Shown piece after piece: positions 60,052-64,000 of a stretch of DNA of 64,000 nt. Below the pieces are notes generated by a model. That model searched no databases and was not told the DNA's origin. It saw nothing but the letters and a program-made list of their open reading frames with translations. The stretch is taken from the NCBI RefSeq assembly GCF_036711975.1, contig NC_091968.1, positions 20,150,001-20,214,000 on the forward strand. Reading direction: 5' to 3'. This DNA is from Onthophagus taurus. Taxonomy: Eukaryota; Arthropoda; Insecta; Coleoptera; Scarabaeidae. How positions within the stretch are numbered: position 1 is the first letter of the stretch; every line of letters begins with the position of its first letter. The position numbers were made by a program, and so were the translations under genes.

Positions 60052-60704
60052 ATGTCTTTTATCTCAAAAATGGTTTGGTTTTCGAGTATCAATAAAGAGT
60101 CTCTTTTCTATTTAGAAATCTTCGGGGAATTCAAAAATATCGTCAAACCATAAATTGAAGCAGTGGTGTAGAAGACACGACGATCAGAATGTAGCTATTC
60201 GTGTTTTTTAATTTTTTTATACTATTTCATCAAAATGTCTTTTATCTCAAAAACGCTTTCGTTTTCGAGTATCAATAAAGAGTTCCTTTTCTATTTAAAA
60301 ATCTTCGGGGAATTCAAAAATATGATCAAACCAGAAAATGAAGCAATGGTGTAGAAGATACGACGATCGGAATGAAGCAATTCGTGTTTTTTAATTTTTT
60401 TGTACTATTAAATCAAAACATCTTTTATCTCAAAAACGGTTTAGTTTTGGGCTTATCAATAAAGTCCCTTTTCTAATTAAAAGTCTTCGGGGAAATCAAA
60501 AATCTACTCAAACTATAAATTGAAGCAGTGGTGTAGAAAGTACGACGATCAGAATGTAGCAATTCGTGTTTTTTAATTTTTTTGTACTATTTCATAAAAA
60601 TGTCTTTTATCTCAGAAACCTTTTTGGTTTTCAGGTTTTAATAGAGTTCCTTTTCTATTTAAAAATCTTCGGGGAATTCAAAACTATGCTAAACTCTAAA
60701 ATAT

Positions 60705-61043
60705 TAAGATTAGGTTTTTTATCCATTTCATTTTTTTTTATTATAATATGAAAGATCAAAGATCAAATTATACTCTGGAGATGATTTTTTCAATGTTTAT
60801 TTCTCTAAACTAGTTTCGGGCACAAGCCCTCCCTCAGTAGAATTAGAACGTCAAGCAGTAAACTTTTAAGTTACATTTAATAATAACATTATTTTCGACT
60901 GAATTTGATTTTACGGGAACAATAACGAAAAACACAAAACTAAATCACATTACAACTGAGGAAGGGCTTGTGCCCGAAACTAGTTTAGAGAAATAAACAT
61001 TTAAAAAATCATCACCCGAGTATAATTTGATCTTTCATATTAT
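60705..61043. mobile_element. MITE with ~90-bp TIRs flanked by a 14-bp direct repeat
   Basis: The arms (about 60752-60842 and 60955-61042) share AAACTAGTTTCGGGCACAAG and ATCAAATTATACTC. AAACTCTAAAATAT occurs at 60691-60704 and again at 61044-61057, which may be a target duplication, although about 45 extra bases lie between it and the left arm. No ORF. Confidence 0.75.
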
Positions 61044-61057
61044 AAACTCTAAAATAT

Positions 61058-61940
61058 AGTCAGAGTTTCAAATGTTATAAGGGGCGCAACCCCAAATTTG
61101 AGATTATTTCATGTGTTACGATAATAATAACACTTTAACATTTTAGAGTAACGAAAACTTGTTTTTATGTAACCCTATTAAAGTGAAACATTTTTCAGTT
61201 GATTAAACTATAAATCGGTGAAGATATTAAAGCTCCTTTCGCGCCCTAAGGTAAAGCTAGGGTTGCTTTTCCGTCCTAAGGCTAACTGCGAGTTATGAAA
61301 GTCGGATGGTCGTAAATTTTAGGGTGTGTATATTGTTGTCGGTGGCGAAAAGCTGCTGAGAAGGAGAAAGAAATTTAGTTTATTGAAGAAGGGTTATTGA
61401 GATAATTAAGATGAAATAAACCGGCGCGATGAAGTTAATATAAAACGTACTTTCCCTTTTATTATCAACATTCGAAATCGCATTAATTTTAACAGAAAAA
61501 TCGTACTCGTTTTAACTGATACATATCGATCAATGATTTAACGATCTTGTTACCCCGTTAACAACCCCCTAAAAGACTAGCACCAGCTGCAGTAGTGTCC
61601 ACGGAGATATTGATAACTGGTGGTAACGCGTTGTTCGAGTACGTGCTCATTAATCCTACGACTGACAAGTGGGGAACAATTACGTTCTCTCTAATTGGAT
61701 TCCCCAATTCAAATCGTACACTAACGCACGACATCACTTTTTTCAATTTCCAAACGTGTTATTAAAACGTACTTGGAAGTTATTTCGATGATATTTTTGA
61801 ATCAAAATCTATTCGTTTTATTAGTTATGACATGACACTTAACACTTTATCGACCGGTCATGGTTGAAGCTGCCACTCAGTAAGGACCGCTTATTTTGCA
61901 TTAATTTTATATAATAAAAGGCTTTATTATAAACTAATAT
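61058..61940. other. Single-copy spacer, possible small minus-strand exon
   Basis: Moderate GC between about 61230 and 61750. A minus-strand ORF at 61558-61746 starts with TTG; its first ATG gives 58 residues (MSCVSVRFELGNP... ending ASLLGGC). It is less AT-biased than its surroundings but I recognise no family, so it is recorded only as a possible exon. Confidence 0.3.
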
Positions 61941-62290
61941 ACATATACTATAACAGACCATGAACTGATCGAATGCTCATTACAAATTATAAATTCAAAA
62001 ATCATGCCGGAAATAAAAACTTACCGCAATCTAAGAAAAATTAATATGCAATCGTTTGACTCCGACCTTGAAAATTTGCCTTTTGGGATAATATATGACT
62101 TGTCTGATGTTAATGTGAAGGTTAATTACTTTAATAATTTAATTATATCCCTGTTTGACAGGTACGCACCTAACATTACTATCAGTTGCTCTAAAAAGCC
62201 TGCACCCTGGTTGTTTTCAGATCTCAAGGAGATGATGAAGATCCGGGATCAAGCTCTTTATAAGTCGATACCTTACTTTGAAAACCTCGT
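61941..62290 (+). pseudogene. Non-LTR retrotransposon fragment: endonuclease end and linker
   Basis: The translation begins TITDHELIECSL, the C-terminal SDHxL box of an APE endonuclease. It continues with YRNLRKIN, LFDRYAP and KPAPWLFSDLKEMMKIRDQA, the linker that precedes RT in jockey/CR1-like elements. It stops near 62290. Only this internal part is present. Confidence 0.75.
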
Positions 62291-62742
62291 AAGTGCAATT
62301 TTTTGTAAAATTGAACTTTATGCGTCATTACATTAAAGGCGTCATATTTTATGTTATGTGACAACCTCGTGTAGTCATCATGAATAATACGCCACCTATT
62401 GGCGAATTTGAATACCTCGTAAGTTAACCGTTTGATATTTCTAACTGAAAACCTCGTAAGTTTTAGTTTTGCAATGGCCGTTAACAGGTTGTATGTTGTG
62501 TCAGTGTTTTGGCGATTTTGGTTAGATAAATAAGAGTAGGTAAGTAGTTTTGTAATTTTTATGTGTAATCTAAGGATTGTTACATAATGTTCTACTAATA
62601 AAATTTAAGATTCGTTACATTGTAAAGGGTTAGTCATTCATAGTTTATTACAAAAAAGTTAAGAGGTTTTCACATACCGCTATTTAAGCCTATTTTAAAG
62701 TTACGAGTCTTTCTAACAGCAGATTAATTATTATTAAACTTA
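62291..62742. other. Spacer with repeated CCTCGTAAGT motifs
   Basis: ACCTCGTAAGT occurs at about 62285, 62414 and 62450, with a degenerate copy (ACCTCGTGTAG) near 62364. No gene seen. Confidence 0.5.
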
Positions 62743-63010
62743 TAAGTTGCTTATTATTATTATACCACTTGTCTGAGCTCAGCTGACATAAATTGCCAAG
62801 TTGTCGTTTTATTTGAGCAAGTTATCAAAATTATCTCGCTAAGAAATTGTCAGTGTAATAACGCTATAACTGATATCGTTCCTTTTGGTTGACTTATATG
62901 TTAACCGTCAACATACTGTCACTTGCAAAACGGTCGTTTCATTTGCAAATAAGTTAGCATAATTCTTCAAGTTTGCTCAGCTCAGACGAGTGGTAGAATA
63001 ATAAGCAACT
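62743..63010. mobile_element. MITE or fold-back, ~35-bp TIRs, upstream of the terminal ORF
   Basis: AAGTTGCTTATTATT...TACCACT...GTCTGAGCT at the left faces its complement (GCTCAGACGAGTGGTAGAAT...AAGCAACT) at 62976-63010. It lies only 64 bases before the ATG of the ORF at 63074. Confidence 0.65.
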
Positions 63011-63073
63011 AATATTTTCTTTTTAACTTCCGTCGCGTCGTTTTGCTAACACTGTTTTATTTTTTGAAAAGAC

Positions 63074-64000
63074 ATGAATACTCATACGAAAAAAATATTC
63101 CAGTTGTTGCCTCAGAAACTAAAAAAGCCTGAAACGGCTAATATAGATATTCAAAATGAATCTTGTACACAGCTGCCTACTCAGTACTATGTTAGTAATA
63201 AAGCTCCGGATTACAACAAATTTACCCACGAAATAGCAACTTCTGCTAGTGACGATGTATTAATTTTACCATTTGATGACGAATTATTACCGATATTACC
63301 TAGTAATGACTCAACACTGTTTGAACTCATGCAAAATGAAGGTCACTATAATAACCCAAGGGAATGCGTTAAAGAATCTGATTCGTTTCCAAATAATAAC
63401 ATAGAATGCGACAAACAACACGTAACAAACTTAAATGAAGATACTCTACTGATTGAAAATACTGACCAAAACGAGGAAAAGAAAGTTGAAAATATGAAAG
63501 ACATTAATACGAATCGTAGCTATGAGGCGGATCCTGACTACAACCCAAATGAAGATAGCATTGAAAACGAAGATAGCGTTGAAAACGAAGATATCATTGA
63601 AAACGAAAACAGTGAAGAAAATGAAACGCCCTACAAAAAAAGGCAATGTAAAAGAAAAAGTGACAGTATGATGTGGAATTATAACAAAAATAAATTCAAG
63701 AGAATGAAAGGAGTAGATTACAAAGGAAGGGGTAAATCTGAGAATGGTAAAGCGGTATTTAACAAAACCAGACCAGCTCGAAAAATGCTGGCACCGTGCA
63801 ACTGCAAGCACAGTATAAAAGGAAAAACTTTAAAGTGTAAGGAATTTTCAGAGGAAACACGACAGCAAATATATACAAACTTTTGGGAAAAATTAAACTG
63901 GGAAGAAAGAAAACAGTACATAAAGGCGTTAGTTGATGTTCTACCATCAGTGAGGAGAAAATCTGAAGATCTATCTCGACGAGGTTCAACGTTTGTTTTA
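63074..64000 (+). CDS. N-terminal part of a transposon-type protein with a Cys-rich module, open at the window end
   Basis: From the ATG at 63074 the frame stays open for 309 codons to the last base, so the gene is cut by the window. The N-terminal 150 residues are acidic and low in complexity, then comes YEADPDYNPNED. Four near-repeats of ENED (residues about 158-183) follow, and then a basic stretch (KKRQCKRKSD). A Cys module begins at C242-N-C244 with C255, followed by EFSEETRQQIYTNFWEKLNW and a KALVDVLPSVRRK helix. In my recollection this order occurs at the start of a large class of uncharacterised insect proteins that may be transposon-derived with a C-terminal DDE-like domain. That part is outside the window, so function is not claimed. 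It could also be a domesticated gene. Confidence 0.6.
   Translation, partial: MNTHTKKIFQLLPQKLKKPETANIDIQNESCTQLPTQYYVSNKAPDYNKFTHEIATSASDDVLILPFDDELLPILPSNDSTLFELMQNEGHYNNPRECVKESDSFPNNNIECDKQHVTNLNEDTLLIENTDQNEEKKVENMKDINTNRSYEADPDYNPNEDSIENEDSVENEDIIENENSEENETPYKKRQCKRKSDSMMWNYNKNKFKRMKGVDYKGRGKSENGKAVFNKTRPARKMLAPCNCKHSIKGKTLKCKEFSEETRQQIYTNFWEKLNWEERKQYIKALVDVLPSVRRKSEDLSRRGSTFVL

Larger units (their letters stand above)
52385..60690. repeat. Satellite F, ~183-bp monomer, broken by two retrotransposons
   Basis: Units contain TCTTTTATCTCAAAAACGGT, TTTCGAGTATCAATAAAGAG, CTTCGGGGAATTCAAAAATA and CAATTCGTGTTTTTTCATTT. About 25 monomers remain. One unit occurs three times almost unchanged, with the same reading ending at 52897, 53811 and 54541 (steps of 914 and 730 bases, five and four monomers). 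Retrotransposons interrupt it at 55157-57027 and 58190-60051. The identical 64-residue ORFs are satellite sequence. Confidence 0.93.

Noticed and set aside
63446..63989. Three minus-strand ORFs near the window end
   Set aside because: They are antisense to the long plus-strand frame beginning at 63074, whose acidic and Cys-rich organisation looks genuine.

Overview
This looks like nuclear DNA from an insect, possibly a beetle. The evidence is spliced genes with GT/AG introns, the last coding exon of an insect-type muscarinic acetylcholine receptor (mAChR-A), a eukaryotic tRNA-Ala(AGC), strongly AT-rich sequence, and a heavy load of class I and II transposons and satellites. The species is not identifiable by eye. 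Host genes occupy only a small part of the window.

Layout. 0-2 kb: an intact Transib/RAG1-like DDE transposase ORF. 2.6-5.1 kb: two nested fold-back elements. 5.8-13.9 kb: a KRBA2-like fragment, then a piggyBac element with a recognisable left end, into whose 3' flank a recent Ty3/gypsy retrotransposon (LTRs about 98.6% identical) has inserted. 14.6-21.3 kb: a three-exon host gene for a predicted myristoylated 186-residue protein; its second intron (6.08 kb) is almost wholly satellite A plus one MITE. 22.2-24.2 kb: satellite B (~176 bp). 26.0-29.5 kb: satellite C (366-bp dimer). 30.8-34.1 kb: a MITE, tRNA-Ala, an endonuclease/RT relic and a hAT relic with its terminal repeat. 34.3-43.1 kb: satellite D (~180 bp), split by the minus-strand last coding exon of mAChR-A. 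43.1-44.6 kb: a composite fold-back element carrying a broken retropepsin. 45.7-46.7 kb: two more inverted-repeat elements. 46.7-50.7 kb: satellite E (~351-bp dimer). 51.0-52.1 kb: an unusually GC-rich single-copy island with promoter-like motifs. 52.4-60.7 kb: satellite F (~183 bp), broken by two 5'-truncated non-LTR retrotransposons. 60.7-63.0 kb: two MITEs and a third non-LTR fragment. 63.07 kb to the window end: an ORF with no stop, probably the N-terminal part of a transposon-type protein with a Cys-rich module.

No operon-like cooperation is expected. The main theme is satellite growth inside and between genes. Six sequence-distinct satellite families have basic units close to 170-185 bp, two of them organised as dimers. 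Several share a short core resembling TATCTCAAAAACTAG (or its complement), and a similar core occurs in a MITE. Satellite A runs from just inside the splice donor to just inside the acceptor of its intron, apparently in a phase equal to a whole number of monomers, which suggests a satellite born from an intron. All identifications were made by reading the sequence; no database search was run.
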